A stretch of DNA of 64,000 bases from assembly GCF_000004075.3 (NCBI RefSeq), contig NC_026657.2, positions 24,460,408-24,524,407 on the forward strand, written 5' to 3'. The notes below the pieces were generated by a model. That model ran no database searches. It saw only the letters and a program-made list of their open reading frames with translations, and was not told the DNA's origin. Source of the stretch: Cucumis sativus (Eukaryota > Streptophyta > Magnoliopsida > Cucurbitales > Cucurbitaceae). Made by a program: the position numbers and the translations under genes. Of this stretch, positions 1 through 13,396 are shown piece after piece. Positions within the stretch are counted from its first letter, which is position 1. Every line of letters begins with the position of its first letter.

Positions 1-1860
1 CATATTTGGGCATCTTGATTAGAAACTACAATGTTGATTTTGGTTTTCTTTGTTTTTGATTAGTTTTGTTTGTTTCAATTAAACTTTTTTACAATTTCTA
101 GCATTCTGAACATTGCATTCTCAGGCATTTTTTTGTAATTGGTGCCTCAAATATGTTGTCATATTTATTTCTTTTGTCATTTGAGTCCTCCATATTTACA
201 GTTCCAATATATTTGCAATTAAGATGTCTACTGAATTTGGTTTGCTGTGAAGTTCGTTCTCTTTATTGGCATGTAACTCTCATCCATCCATAACACTGTA
301 ATGTCTTTGTTCAATCATTTCGTTCTGCCTTGGTTATATGCATTTGTCTATTCATAGCTTTTTTTGTCCTTAATATGGTACGTTTTGACTCTATATCCTC
401 ATCTTTTTGTTCGCATCTGTCATTTGCAGATATTATCTTCTTTTATTTTTTTGATTTTGGTCAATAAAGGCATAATTTATTGACCATCTATCCCTCTATA
501 TATACCTCTTCATTTGCTGTATTTTATTAGGTGTTGTTTTCCTCTTTTTCCATCATGCTTCCTCCTCTGTTCCTTCTTGATTTGGCTAAGTTCATTTTAT
601 TTTCTTCTTTTCAAGGTCTATCCATCCTTGTATGTTCATTGTCCATATCTATGTTAACAATAATGTGTGTGTCTGCCCTTACTTTTCAGTTCTCTATTCT
701 GTCTAAGGCATAGTATGAGCCATGACTTTCTTTATTTATGCAATGATATATCATCTTATACACTGACATTTCATACTATTTATGTTTGCTTTTCATGCCA
801 CCTCATGTTTACTGTCCATATCAATTTTATTGGTTGTTCATGTTGTATGATTGTTTGCATTTTCAACCCCATATATACTTCGCTGCATATCCCATTGATG
901 CATAATTTTTATTAATGTTTCTACTTCTAGATCCAGTTCATTACATCGAACGAATTTAGTTCCTCTGAGGCACAACGTTTTTTTAAATAAAACGGCCACA
1001 TTTTCTCATTCATTTTAACTATTGTTGTTTTTTCATTTGAACATCGACATTCCTCCAAATTTTACGATACGTAATCGTTACACTTCATCCCTTTAGTCTT
1101 TTTACTGCTACTTGTGTTTAGGTCGAGACTGATTTTCTTACTTTCTTTTCAAGATATCTGACTTCATACTTCCATTGGCATTGACACTTTATAGTACCTT
1201 TTTTTCATTTCTTTTCTTAAGATTTTTAGCCGTATAGTTTAATGTATTCAAACATTATTAACCATCTTGGTTCTTAATTAATTATGTGATTTTCGTCTTT
1301 TACTATTCTATGTTTTTTTCCGCTTACAAATTACTTTATTTATACTTTCAATTCTACGACTTCTATATTTCGTTTCCATAGGTTTCATATTTTTTGTTCA
1401 ATTCCGCAAACGTTCAATTTCCAATAAAATGCTCATCGCTAGATTGTAACCATAATGTGCTCGGGTATTTCATAAAACACCTAAAGGCAACTTCATATTT
1501 CATAAAACGTAGGAAGTCACACTATTTTTTTGAATTGAATTACAGCGGACCATTAATTTTGAATAAAATATGAGTTTATGGTTGTCACAAACATTATTAA
1601 CCATTTTTTAGCACATGCATATTGATTTTAAAAAAATGGACAACTGCTTTTTTCCATATTAGCAACGATTTTCAAACTCAACATGAATTTGGAAAAACAT
1701 TTTGGTCACGCACATTACATGGGTATATTAGAAACATTTTGGTCACACATAAGCTCATTTTACTTAACTACATTTTACAAGTAAAAAAAAGGTATTGTGT
1801 TCTAATATCATTGTAGGTGTAATAGCATAGAAAAGTAGATCGTTAGGTTCGTAGTCGCTA
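1..1860. other. Unassigned T-rich flank
   Basis: Strongly T-rich on the + strand. Short open frames such as the one at 531-713 are hydrophobic low-complexity translations with no motif I recognise. I see no exon structure, RNA gene or clear repeat boundary. Part of it may be the outer, decayed end of the adjacent Harbinger element. Confidence 0.5.
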
Positions 1861-1867
1861 ACCTCAA

Positions 1868-3066
1868 ATGGCGTATGAAAACATGCACACTATAATAGTT
1901 GTCTTCACATCCACCCATAATCAGTTAGTACTGCTATTAAAGGCACTAATGAACGACAGTAAGTGGGTGACATCTACAACATACGAAATTAGGCATCAAA
2001 TTAGACAGCTTGCGTACTTCCATATGATCCACTCCTCCAACCTCATTTGTCGTCAAAGTACTAGAATGGACATGTGAACTTTTGCCATTCTATGTCACTT
2101 ACTGAGGACAACTGTTGGTCTGACGTCGACGAAAATCGTCGATGTGAAGAGATGGTCGTAATGTTTCTACATATATTGACGCACAATGTGAATAATAAAG
2201 TCATCCAACGGGACTTCATGTGATCGAGGGAAACTATTTTCCGTCACTTTACCCTCGTGTTGTTGGTTGTGTTACAACTGCACAATGAGTTGTTGAAGAA
2301 ACCACAATCAGTAACTAAAACATGCACCGATACATGATGGAGGTGCTTCGAGGTTCGCATATTCTTCAATTTCGTTACTTATGAATCACGAAGTCCAACT
2401 ATTTGACTGCACTATGTTTCAATATGCTGAACTGCCTTGGAGCACTGGATGGGACGTACATCAAGGTGAATGTGCCACAAGACGATAGGCCTAGATATAG
2501 AACACGTAAGGAGGAAGTTGCCACAAACATCCTTGGTGTGTGTGACACGAAAGGTAACTTCATGTTTGTCTTGGTTGGCTAGGAAGGGTTCGTAGCTGAT
2601 TCGCCCATTCTTAGAGATGCTATTGCACGACCAAACGACCTGTAGATTCCTAAGGGTAATAAAAAATTGTATGCCTCCAACAACTATTACCTACTACGTA
2701 AATCAAATTAGTTAGATCTGACGCATTCATAACAAGTTATTACTATCTATGCCATGCGGGGTATCCCAACATGAAGGAATTTATGTCTCCCTATAGAGAA
2801 CAAACATACCACTTGTAAGAGTGGCAATGAGCGGAAAATGCACCTACCATTGCGAAAGAACACTTCAACACGAAAACATTCCTGAGCACGAAATGTTATT
2901 GAAGGGGCGTTTTGTGTGTTGAAGGGTTGATGGGTAATACTTCACGACAAGTCGTACTACCCCGTGCAAGTTCAATGTCGAACCATTCTAGCATGTTGCC
3001 TACTACACAATCTCATCAATCGCGAGATGATGAATGTCAATTTTGTTGGCGACGTGGATGAGGGAG
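1868..3066 (+). pseudogene. Harbinger transposase remnant (DDE superfamily 4)
   Basis: Translation in pieces recovers the typical plant PIF/Harbinger transposase. There is an N-terminal part with CRQSTRMD at about 2050, then the block LGALDGTYIKV at about 2435-2470 with the first catalytic Asp. After that come RPRYRTRKEEVATNILGVC (2488-2545), GW-EG-AADSPILRDA-like sequence (2575-2625) and YYLCHAGYPNMKEFMSPYR (about 2735-2800). The C-terminal block ending TILACCLLHNLINREMM reaches about 3035. In-frame stops lie near 2075, 2580 and 2643, and several frame changes occur, so it cannot make a functional transposase. It once cut and pasted the element. The piece order and spacing match the family. 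Confidence 0.85.
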
Positions 3067-3396
3067 ACTCCACCTAAGCCACGACCGGAGGTGACGACAT
3101 TCAATTCATTGAGAACTCAAACGAATGGACGCAATAGAGGGATGATTTGGCCGTTGAGATGTTCAATCAATAGCAGTTGCGTAATCAATAGACTATGTAT
3201 CAATTTAGTATTCTTGTATTTTTTTTAAGTTGGTATTAGGTGCGTCTTCTTGTATAGTTTAATGTATGCATGCATGAATAAAATGAATGTAATTGTCTCC
3301 TTTCACGCAATAGACGCTATAAATTGATTAAAATTTTTTTTTTCCTTTGTATGTATTGAAGTTACTGATTTCTATGTCGTCATTTTAATTGTTAGT

Positions 3397-4350
3397 ATGG
3401 CAAGTTCGTCACGTGCACCTAAGCATGTGTGGGTGAAGGAGGAGGAGGAAACCCTCGTGGAGTGTATGGTGGAGTTGATGTCTGCTGGTGGATGGAAGTC
3501 TGACAATGGCACGTTCAGATCGAGCATCTGACATAACTTCTTTGAATGATGGCGGCGAAGTTGCCGAAATTCAATGTTCATGTGATTACAGTTATTGACT
3601 GTCACATAAAGACGTTGAAGCGCTCATACCAGGCAATCGCAGAAATGCGCAGCCCGTCCTGCAGCGGGTTCGGTTGGAATGACGAGGCCAAGTGCATTGC
3701 TGTTGAGAAGAAATTGTTTGACAGCTGGGTCAGGATATGCAAAAAGTATAACTGTACACTGATATAATTTTACTTCAATATGAAACAAGTCTTTTTTTTT
3801 TTACATCATGCAGAGTCATCCTGCAGCCAAGGGCCTGCTGAATAAGTCACTTTCATATCACGACAAATTGTCGTATGTCTTTGAAAAAGATAGGGCAACA
3901 GAAGCTTGTGCGAATACCTTTGCCGACATTGGATCGAACATTCCTAGCGGGTTCGAGGAATTTGCACACGTGGTCTGGATGATATAAAAATTACTATTAT
4001 GTCCAGCCATGAGTTTAACATTTCTCCCGACGACATCATATGACCTAGTTAAGGAAGCGATTGTAGAATGTGTTTAAACAGCTCAAAGCAAAAGCGGGGA
4101 GAGAAGAATTCAGAAACAGTCGATGTTATTAAGGATGCCATGGCTTGCTAGAACAACCAGTTGAGGCTCATTGCAGAGTGATCGTGGTTAGCACTTGGGG
4201 ATGAAAACAATGCCCGTAGGGAGGTCGTTCGAGCATTACGTGTCATACCTGAGCTCACTAGGTTGGAAAGGGCGCAATGCAATTGAATACTGATGAACAA
4301 CTTAGTCGACATGAAAGGCTTTCTCTAATTAGTAGACGACGAGAAGCTTG
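3397..4350 (+). pseudogene. Myb/SANT-like Harbinger partner protein remnant
   Basis: The frame begins at 3397 (MASSSRAPKHVWVKEEEE) and continues with a tryptophan-spaced Myb/SANT-like DNA-binding domain (ETLVECMVELMSAGGWK). This is the second protein of PIF/Harbinger elements, which helps the transposase reach DNA. Stops occur at about 3528 and 3545. The next block, with SYQAIAEMRSPSCSGFGWND, runs 3546-3735. After a probable intron, SHPAAKGLLNKSLSYHDKL resumes near 3815. A weak C-terminal block, with QLRLIAEW-like and NARREVVRALRVIPELTRL sequence, runs about 4150-4270. It is clearly broken. It lies directly downstream of the transposase in the same direction. Confidence 0.75.
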
Positions 4351-4782
4351 ACTATTGCACGGTGATCCTACAAGGTATTAGCTGATTCTTTCTTTTACTT
4401 CCACGGACTACTGCTAATGTTTTTTTTTTAATGATTCTACGTGTTAATTGTTTTTCTTTTATGTTTGTAATGATATTGCATCCATGTTTTTAGTTCTATT
4501 CATATTCGTATTAAATGCAACATAATTTATTTATTTATTTTATATATATTTGCACTCATTTTTCCACTTTTACGTGCTGCATCGCAAAAAATAATTGAAA
4601 CGTAACAACTAATCGACAACATGTTCAATATGGACATTACCAATCCACAAATTAAGTCAATTGCTTCCGGCAATGTTAGACAATTTGGTAAATAAAAATT
4701 TACTTTGACTATTGGATTTTAAATATGAATTTGATAAAAAAAAATTAACTAAAAAAAGATAAATCTATCACATTACTACCAA

Positions 4783-4963
4783 CATAACCCTTCCCCCAAA
4801 CACATCTTATCATAAAACTATCATAACACTACCTAAACAACATTTCCCCCAAACACATCTTATCATAACACTATCATAACCCTACTCATATAACCCTTCC
4901 CTCAAACACCTCTTATCATAAACTAGTTTTATCATAACCCTAACCCTTCCTCCAAACACACTC
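4783..4963. repeat. Subterminal tandem repeats, probable Harbinger end
   Basis: About three and a half imperfect copies of a roughly 50-60 bp unit built from CCCTTCCCCCAAACAC and CTTATCATAACACTATCATAA segments. Repeats of this style with a CCAAACAC edge are common at ends of Tourist/Harbinger-type elements. It could instead be a nested MITE. Confidence 0.5.
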
Positions 4964-4969
4964 TAAAAG

Positions 4970-6270
4970 ATTTGTAGTTCAAATTTTCTATCCAGCTATA
5001 CTAAATAAAATTAACCTTGATTTTCAAGCAGGATTACCATTTGAAATCCATTTCAATAGGAAAAAAGAGTTAATATAGTTTCTATGCTTATTTTAGTCGA
5101 CGTGTTCAATAAATTTTAAATTTAACTTTTATTGCTAGTTTAGTGTTATTTTTTATCCATTAACATTTTTTGCTATAAATTTTAAAAATTATCTTCTCAT
5201 GAGTCATGGTATTATAATAGTAATAATAATAAGGTTAAATTATGAAAATTATTGTTATCGAAAACTTTCAAAAGTTTAAAAAATACCCTACATTCAAGAC
5301 ATTTTAAGAAATTACGCATAACTTAATAAAAGCTCAAAATTATCCGTCACCCTGACATATTTGAAGCATATTGTTAATTCTTGGTGACAAAAACAACTTA
5401 AACCATCAACATGGTGATGGATTTGTTTGAAATTCTTTCTAAAAGATGTTTGAAATTCTTTTAAGTTAAAAAAGAACCAATTTTGAAACAAATTATAGAT
5501 GCTCTCGTATTTCTCTTAATTTTTTAATTCACAAATTATTTTCAACAACCAAAATAAATAGCAAAACATTTAAGTTCTAACATAAAGTTGTACAAAATTC
5601 AAAATCATAATATCTTTTCAAAACATACCAAGATGATAAATAGTTAGATTAAAAAAGTATTTAGTGTTGAATCCAAAATACAATATTTAAAAGAATTTTT
5701 GAACTAAAACTTTAAGACTTGAGAAACATTTTTTAGACAAAGTTCCATAAAGTTCAAAGCCATTTTATAATTTAGTATAATAATAATTATTTAACTAACC
5801 TTGGACTAAATTTAATATTTATTGAAAAAAAAACTCAGTTATACAATTAAAAAAGTATAAGAATAAAAAATAAATAGTACCAGAACAATATTTCTCTTTG
5901 AAAGAAAACAATATTTTAAATGAAAAATTATGGTTGAAAAGAAAGAAAATAAACAATTAAAAAAAGAAAAGGGCAAAAATGAATCCCACGAGAAATAAAA
6001 AAATTAATGAATGAATAAAAAAAAGGTTACATATAATTGGTGTAGGGACGTATTGAAGACTGTGAAGTGCAACAGAGTGGAACGAAAAAGAAGAGGAGAG
6101 TGAAGGAAAAAGAAGAAAGAAATTCCCTTCATTCCACTTCAATTCATACTTGTTGAAACCAAAGTCGTAACACCAATTTTGATTTTGTGTGCACACCTTT
6201 GCTACCTAAAATATACACTTTTTTTTTTTTATTTTTTGTGGTCAAATTTAGTGTTCCTTTAATCCCCTCT
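4970..6270. other. AT-rich intergenic region
   Basis: Very AT-rich, with runs of A and T and no open frame with plausible protein features. The last few hundred bases presumably hold upstream regulatory sequence of the spermine synthase gene. No specific element is recognisable apart from the TATA box given separately. Confidence 0.5.
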
Positions 6271-6280
6271 GCGCATTCTT

Positions 6281-6290
6281 CTATATAAAC
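6281..6290 (+). promoter_or_regulatory. TATA box of spermine synthase gene
   Basis: CTATATAAAC fits the plant TATA consensus well. It lies just upstream of a pyrimidine-rich stretch (6305-6415) that looks like a transcribed leader. Transcription would start about 30 bases downstream, near 6315. This is inference from the motif and spacing. Confidence 0.55.
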
Positions 6291-6415
6291 CAAACGCCAT
6301 TTTTGGGCAAACCAACCTTCACTCCTTTTCTTCTCTCCCATTGACGAACAGGGACAGTAATTTCTCACTATCGACTTTGAGGCTCTCTCATTTTTCCCTC
6401 ACAACCCTTCAATGT

Positions 6416-7869
6416 AATGTTTTAACCCTTTTTCTGTTTTTTTTTCTCCTTGTTCATACGCTCGCCTTTTCTTTCTCTTTTCATGTTTTTTATGAATTTT
6501 CTTGAAATGGGGTTTTGATAACTTTGTTCAGTAATGTTGGAGTTCTGGGTTTTGTTTGTTTTTCAGTTTCCATCAGAAAGATCTCGAAGTGGTCAGTTCA
6601 TAATTTTGACATTTTCTAACCTTGCAGATTTTCAAGAAAACAACAAAATATTAGGAAGTTTGAGCACTTTTTTATAGCTAAAATTATAGATGGAAGGAAA
6701 TATTTGGATTTAGCCTATTTTGTTGGTCGTTTTGTGTAAGATAGAGAGAGATACACGTTTCCTTATTTTGTCTCTTTGTGATTTGGCAAATGGCAGCTTT
6801 CTTTTCTATCTTGCATTGCTTCACTGACTTGTAGACATTAGTTTATGTCTGATACTGTGGTGAAACTGAAAGCAAGTGGGGGTCTGGACCTCCTTTCCTT
6901 TCTTTTTTTTTTTTTTTTTTTTTTCATTTTAAAATGAACTTCTTATTATATTGGACATTAATTCTAGTTGAGCTACATGAGTTTTTTGTTACACAATCCT
7001 GGCTTATAGAAATAGTACTTCTCTGCTTGTATTAAAATATTTGGGTTCCTTTTCTGAGGATTTCTTTTCATCCCAAAGGGTGTGAAACTGTATGATCTGA
7101 TGGATTTCAGTTCAGGCATATCATTTGCTTATTTTTCTTGATCTGGCTTTTTGAAATTTGTTCCTTTGTCATTGTGAATTTCCACCCCCCATCTTTTCAT
7201 ATGAATTGGTGAATGGTCCTAGCATTGAAGCAAACACCAACTTGTTTGTATAGTAAATTCTGAACCTGGAAGAACACCAAAAGTTACTAAGAGATTATTT
7301 CTTTTCTATATTATTGATTTAATATAAATACGATAGTAACCTTCAATTGGATAAATTTTCAGGTTTTTGTGATCAAAAGCCTTGCTTTATACACTACAGA
7401 AGAAGACGTGTGACTGTATTTATTGAGTTATGGTTGCAGTAAATTTGCTTGGTTTTACTGGATAGATGGCAGCTCTTTATGCTGTACTACTTTCTACACA
7501 ACTTGTGCTGTTCCTTCTTTATTTTTTACTGTTAATTTTTTCTTCGAGCTTATTTTATTGGAATTACTTGGTATATAATTTCTATTTTCTTGATGGTGTA
7601 CAAAGGGTATCGGTTGGTTTGATATTGACATGTGTTTGTCCAACAGCCAAGAAACTTGTGACGAAGTTATATGTTCGATAGTTTCATTCGTTCAATGCTG
7701 TTTTTTACTACTTCCTATGGAATCATGAATCTGCAAAAAGTAAAGATGCAAATGCTTTCAAAATTTCTACTCTATAACTGGGTAGAAGAGCACGAGTTTC
7801 TCAAAAATGTTTCTTGTATGCATATTTTCTTTCTCCCATCTTTCTGATGAATTATTCTTGTTTTTCCAG
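6416..7869 (+). other. Probable 5' leader intron of spermine synthase
   Basis: A good acceptor (TTTTTCCAG, ending 7869) lies 31 bases before the start codon. The sequence between the likely leader and this acceptor is T-rich like a plant intron, including a 22-T run at 6903-6924. The donor is uncertain; a GTAATG near 6416 is one candidate. Long first introns in leaders often raise expression of plant housekeeping genes. Confidence 0.45.
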
Positions 7870-7900
7870 AGGCTGGAGACAGAAGAGAAAGAGATAATAC

Positions 7901-10017
<2,117 letters not shown>

Positions 10018-10230
10018 GAAGGCAATGTTTGAAATGGTTATTCCCCAAGTTGGAGATGGACATTTTTCAGTGTATACATAGAAGTATTGGAGTGGTTGAG
10101 ATGTCTCTAGTGTGTGTACTGAGGGCATTGTTAATGGCTACTATTTAGTAATTCAGGGTTATTACTAGGGAAATGTTTGGGCTTTTTTGTTGCTTTTTTC
10201 ATGGGTGATTGGTATGCCAATTAACTGATA

Positions 10231-10236
10231 AATAAA
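10231..10236 (+). terminator. Probable poly(A) signal of spermine synthase
   Basis: AATAAA about 215 bases after the stop codon, followed by an A/T-rich stretch. This fits plant near-upstream polyadenylation elements. Confidence 0.45.
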
Positions 10237-10259
10237 GAAAGATATATGAAATCGTATCC

Positions 10260-11130
10260 CAATTAATAAAAAAAAAATATATGGGAGATTTATATAACAT
10301 TGGGATTTTTGCTACAAAGAATCAATGATTTCGGGTGTTTGGTTCTTATAATAATTGATGTTTGATTTATAGATTCATCCACGACTTGTGAGTAAATGTG
10401 TTTCCAATAAATGGTTCCCACTCTGTCATCTTAATTTTCTTATTAATTAAAATGATTGCACACTTAATAAAGATGATATTAACACAATCCTTCCCATTTC
10501 TACTGATCATTTTTACTGTTTTGGAGTATCAATTATTGATTCTCAACCTCAATTCTCTATTTCAGCAACAAAAATACTTTGTTAACAACAGTGTTTTATA
10601 TCTATTTGGTGCTCTATATAGAATATATATACATAACTTTACCGAATAGTAATTACCAATGATGTCAAGGGACAATAAGCATATAACCCTTTCAATATAT
10701 AAAATATACAGTCATCTACTCGTTTCTTTGGATCATGTTTACTCGTTGAACTAAATATGGTTCCACTTTCTCATCTCCATTCACTCTTTCTTGTTAATTT
10801 AATTTTGACTTCAAATTCATAATCCACATATTCATAATTATGGTTAATGACTTGTTATCTAATATATGCTTGAATATTTTAATTTTATTATTGTTTCTAT
10901 TTATATATTCTAAATACTCGGTCATATTTATATATGTTTGAAATTGAGATATAAGTTTCACATGCTTTATGTATATATATTTGAAATTGAGAAATAAATT
11001 TCGCATACTCTGCCATGTATACATATTAGTTATATAGCTGAAAGTTCAAAAATAAAAAAACTTCTAACGAGGCACTTGTCAAAGGATAATATTTGGCTCC
11101 ATCCGAAGATGTATCTTCTTTATGGGTTAT
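10260..11130. other. AT-rich intergenic region
   Basis: No gene recognised. Short direct repeats around ATATATGTTTGAAATTGAGA occur at about 10930-10995. It separates the spermine synthase gene from the channel cluster, which is read from the other strand. Confidence 0.5.
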
Positions 11131-11159
11131 TTTCTCCTAAGCCAAATAATAATTAAAAT

Positions 11160-11620
11160 ATCTTTTGTTTGAGTGAAGAAAATCTCACATTGGTTAGGAA
11201 AGGAAGTAATCATGGTATATAAGTATGATTAACTATCTTATCAAAAGCAAAGTCATGAAGGTATATATCCAAAATGGATAATATCATACAATTGTGGAGA
11301 TATTTGAAATGTTCGTTATCCTAACAAGTGGTATCAAAGGGTTGGTTTAGGCCCAATTGTGTGCATGAAATCATTGTTTGTGTTCCATCAAGTGTGATTT
11401 GTGCTTATGTTCGACTGAGCAAGTGACCCAATATGAACGAGAGGTACCTTAGCATTTAGAGTACAAGCTCTCATGGTAGGAGTGAAACAAATTTGTACGA
11501 TATAATTTATTCGAGTGGAAGCTTAAAGTGGTAATTTGTTCGAATGGAGGATTGTTAGAAGTGCAAACAAAATCTCACGTAAGTGTGGACAATTATCTCT
11601 ATTGGTATGAAGTCTTTGTC
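11160..11620 (+). mobile_element. TRIM-like small LTR element remnant (copy 1)
   Basis: A small non-coding LTR element fossil. The 5' LTR remnant runs to CTAACA at 11326, followed by a primer-binding-like GTGGTATCAAAGG (about 11328-11340), complementary to initiator Met tRNA. The internal part is about 210 bp and ends in a purine-rich GAATGGAGGAT. The 3' LTR begins TGTTAGAAGTGC at 11553 and is truncated. The LTR identity is supported by copy 2, whose 3' LTR matches the 5' LTR here. Old and broken. The same sequence lies downstream of other truncated channel copies. Confidence 0.6.
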
Positions 11621-13141
11621 TTAAATTAGTTTATAAAATAGGAACGCAAACATAAAGTTCAAGAAAGATTAAACTTTAACTTAACTATTTGTCTCCCACT
11701 TGTATGATATTGTGGATCAATAGCCTTGAGAGCGAAGGCTTCCATTTGGGTTTGTGTCTTGAGAGTACATTGGGACAAAGGAATTTCAGAGATACAGAAA
11801 GATTTTCCATTGCCCAATTCAGTAGTTGCTCTCCAAACAAATCACCTTTTCCAAAAGTGTTAATCGTTGTCCTAGTTCCATTGCTCTCGCTAAATGTCAA
11901 TCCCATACCTTTTTTGAACAATAGCATCTGCTCAATAGGCTCCCCCTCTCGAATAATATACCTTTGCTCTGCGAAAACCATTGGCTTCATATCCTTCATC
12001 ATCTCTTCTATCTTCTCCTCTTCAAATTCTTTAAGCATTGGAATCTGCCAATGAAACATGGATCAAGGTTGTTTGTTTCTATTCTACCAATTTACTTCAC
12101 AAATGTACCAAGCAAAACTCACCCTCCTTAGGATATCCCAGCAAAGTTCTTTCTTTATCTCCTCAATGAATGGAGATGGAAACACGTCCAGCAGTGTTTT
12201 CAAATTGACATCATTTTTCCACTCAAACTTGTCTCTCACAAACTCTTTTGAGTTCCTTCTTCTTCTGGAATTTATAATAATCTATCCAGAAATCTATTTC
12301 AACATCTTTCTTTTGCATCGTCCTCCGTTTCTCTTCTGATCTTAAAGTTGAGGACTGCAGATATACCTGTTTTATGATGCACCCGTTTCCTTGTTACTAA
12401 TTTGGAAAAGGAGAGTTGACATATTGGATGAGAAGATCTTTAACAAACCTGCAAATTGTCGATAAGATAAACAACTAGAAGTATCCCAACAATGGTAATG
12501 AGAGCCGCAAAAATGTTTTCGGATGAATTGCTACTTGGAGTCAGGTTTGACCCAAATGAGCTGCAAATTGCATTTGATCAAACATGAGATCATACTACCA
12601 CATTTCATTATCTTCTAAACTAGGAAGTTATTTGTACCATATGAGAGTTTTGGAAGTTGAGAAGTGATCTCGTAATTTCAACCAACAAGATTTCATTAGA
12701 GTTATCATTTAAAAATGCTATCTTCGAAAGTTACTTCAAACATACTCGAGAATATCATAACCAGCATGGCTTGGCGGTGGTCTCGTGGGGAGGGGGTGAG
12801 GTTCGAAGTTGAGAAAACTTAACATATCAACATAATCTAAAACTTGGATCTTCAAGTCTAATTTTCTTCTCCCCCAATTTGCTCAGACTACGTTTGATGA
12901 AGACCAACACATATAAAGGAAAAAAATGAAATGTGATCATTGAGCTTGTAAACTCAGACGACCATTTGATCTAGTTTTACGTTGAGTTGAAGCCTATTAT
13001 CCTCATATAAATCATAAACTCACACCAATAGTTGTTGACTAAGGTAATAGCCATTTAAAATGAAGAACAAATAGAGATGTGTTGAAAGGAAGAGCTTCAA
13101 ACCTTAATGCACGTAGTCCCCAAGAGAAGCAGTATAATAAC

Positions 13142-13396
13142 TATTGAAAAGAGAGACAACGAGTTCACACCAATGTACGTGGAAACCCGAGTACCGGGAG
13201 AAAAACCACGATTGTTTGTTGTTATTATATTCTAATGAATAAAACAATAGGTACATGGGAGAATAAATAGAGTACACAATGGAATAAAAAAGGAAAAGAT
13301 TTAGGAAAATAAGGAATACATTCCCATAATCTTTCCATAATTATTCTAGGATTCTAACAAGGAAAAAGCCTAGAAAAAAAGGAAAGAATTCCAACA
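13142..13396 (-). repeat. 3' LTR of the young copia element
   Basis: Direct match of 255 bp to 18432-18686. On the - strand it starts TGTTGGAATTC and ends TTTTCAATA. A polypurine tract (AACTTGAGGGGGAG) lies just inside. The flanking host copy of the target duplication is ATAAC at 13137-13141. Confidence 0.93.

Larger units (their letters stand above)
1868..4963 (+). mobile_element. Decayed PIF/Harbinger DNA transposon
   Basis: Two remnants in the same orientation, a DDE transposase and then a Myb/SANT-like protein, form the two-gene arrangement known for plant PIF/Harbinger elements. Downstream, near-tandem repeats end in a CCAAACACACTC-like terminus at about 4963 followed by TAA. This fits the 3-bp TTA/TAA target preference of the family, with a GAGTGTGTTTGG-type inverted terminus on the other strand. 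I could not find a matching left terminus, so the left edge given is only where the transposase reading begins. Both reading frames are interrupted repeatedly, so the element is dead. Confidence 0.7.

Noticed and set aside
4783-4963. Interstitial telomere-like sequence (CCCTAACCCTT)
   Set aside because: Only one CCCTAACCC phrase occurs, inside a longer repeat unit. It does not form a CCCTAAA array.
11328-11340. tRNA gene fragment (GTGGTATCAAAGG)
   Set aside because: No cloverleaf around it. Its position right after an LTR end makes it a primer-binding site.
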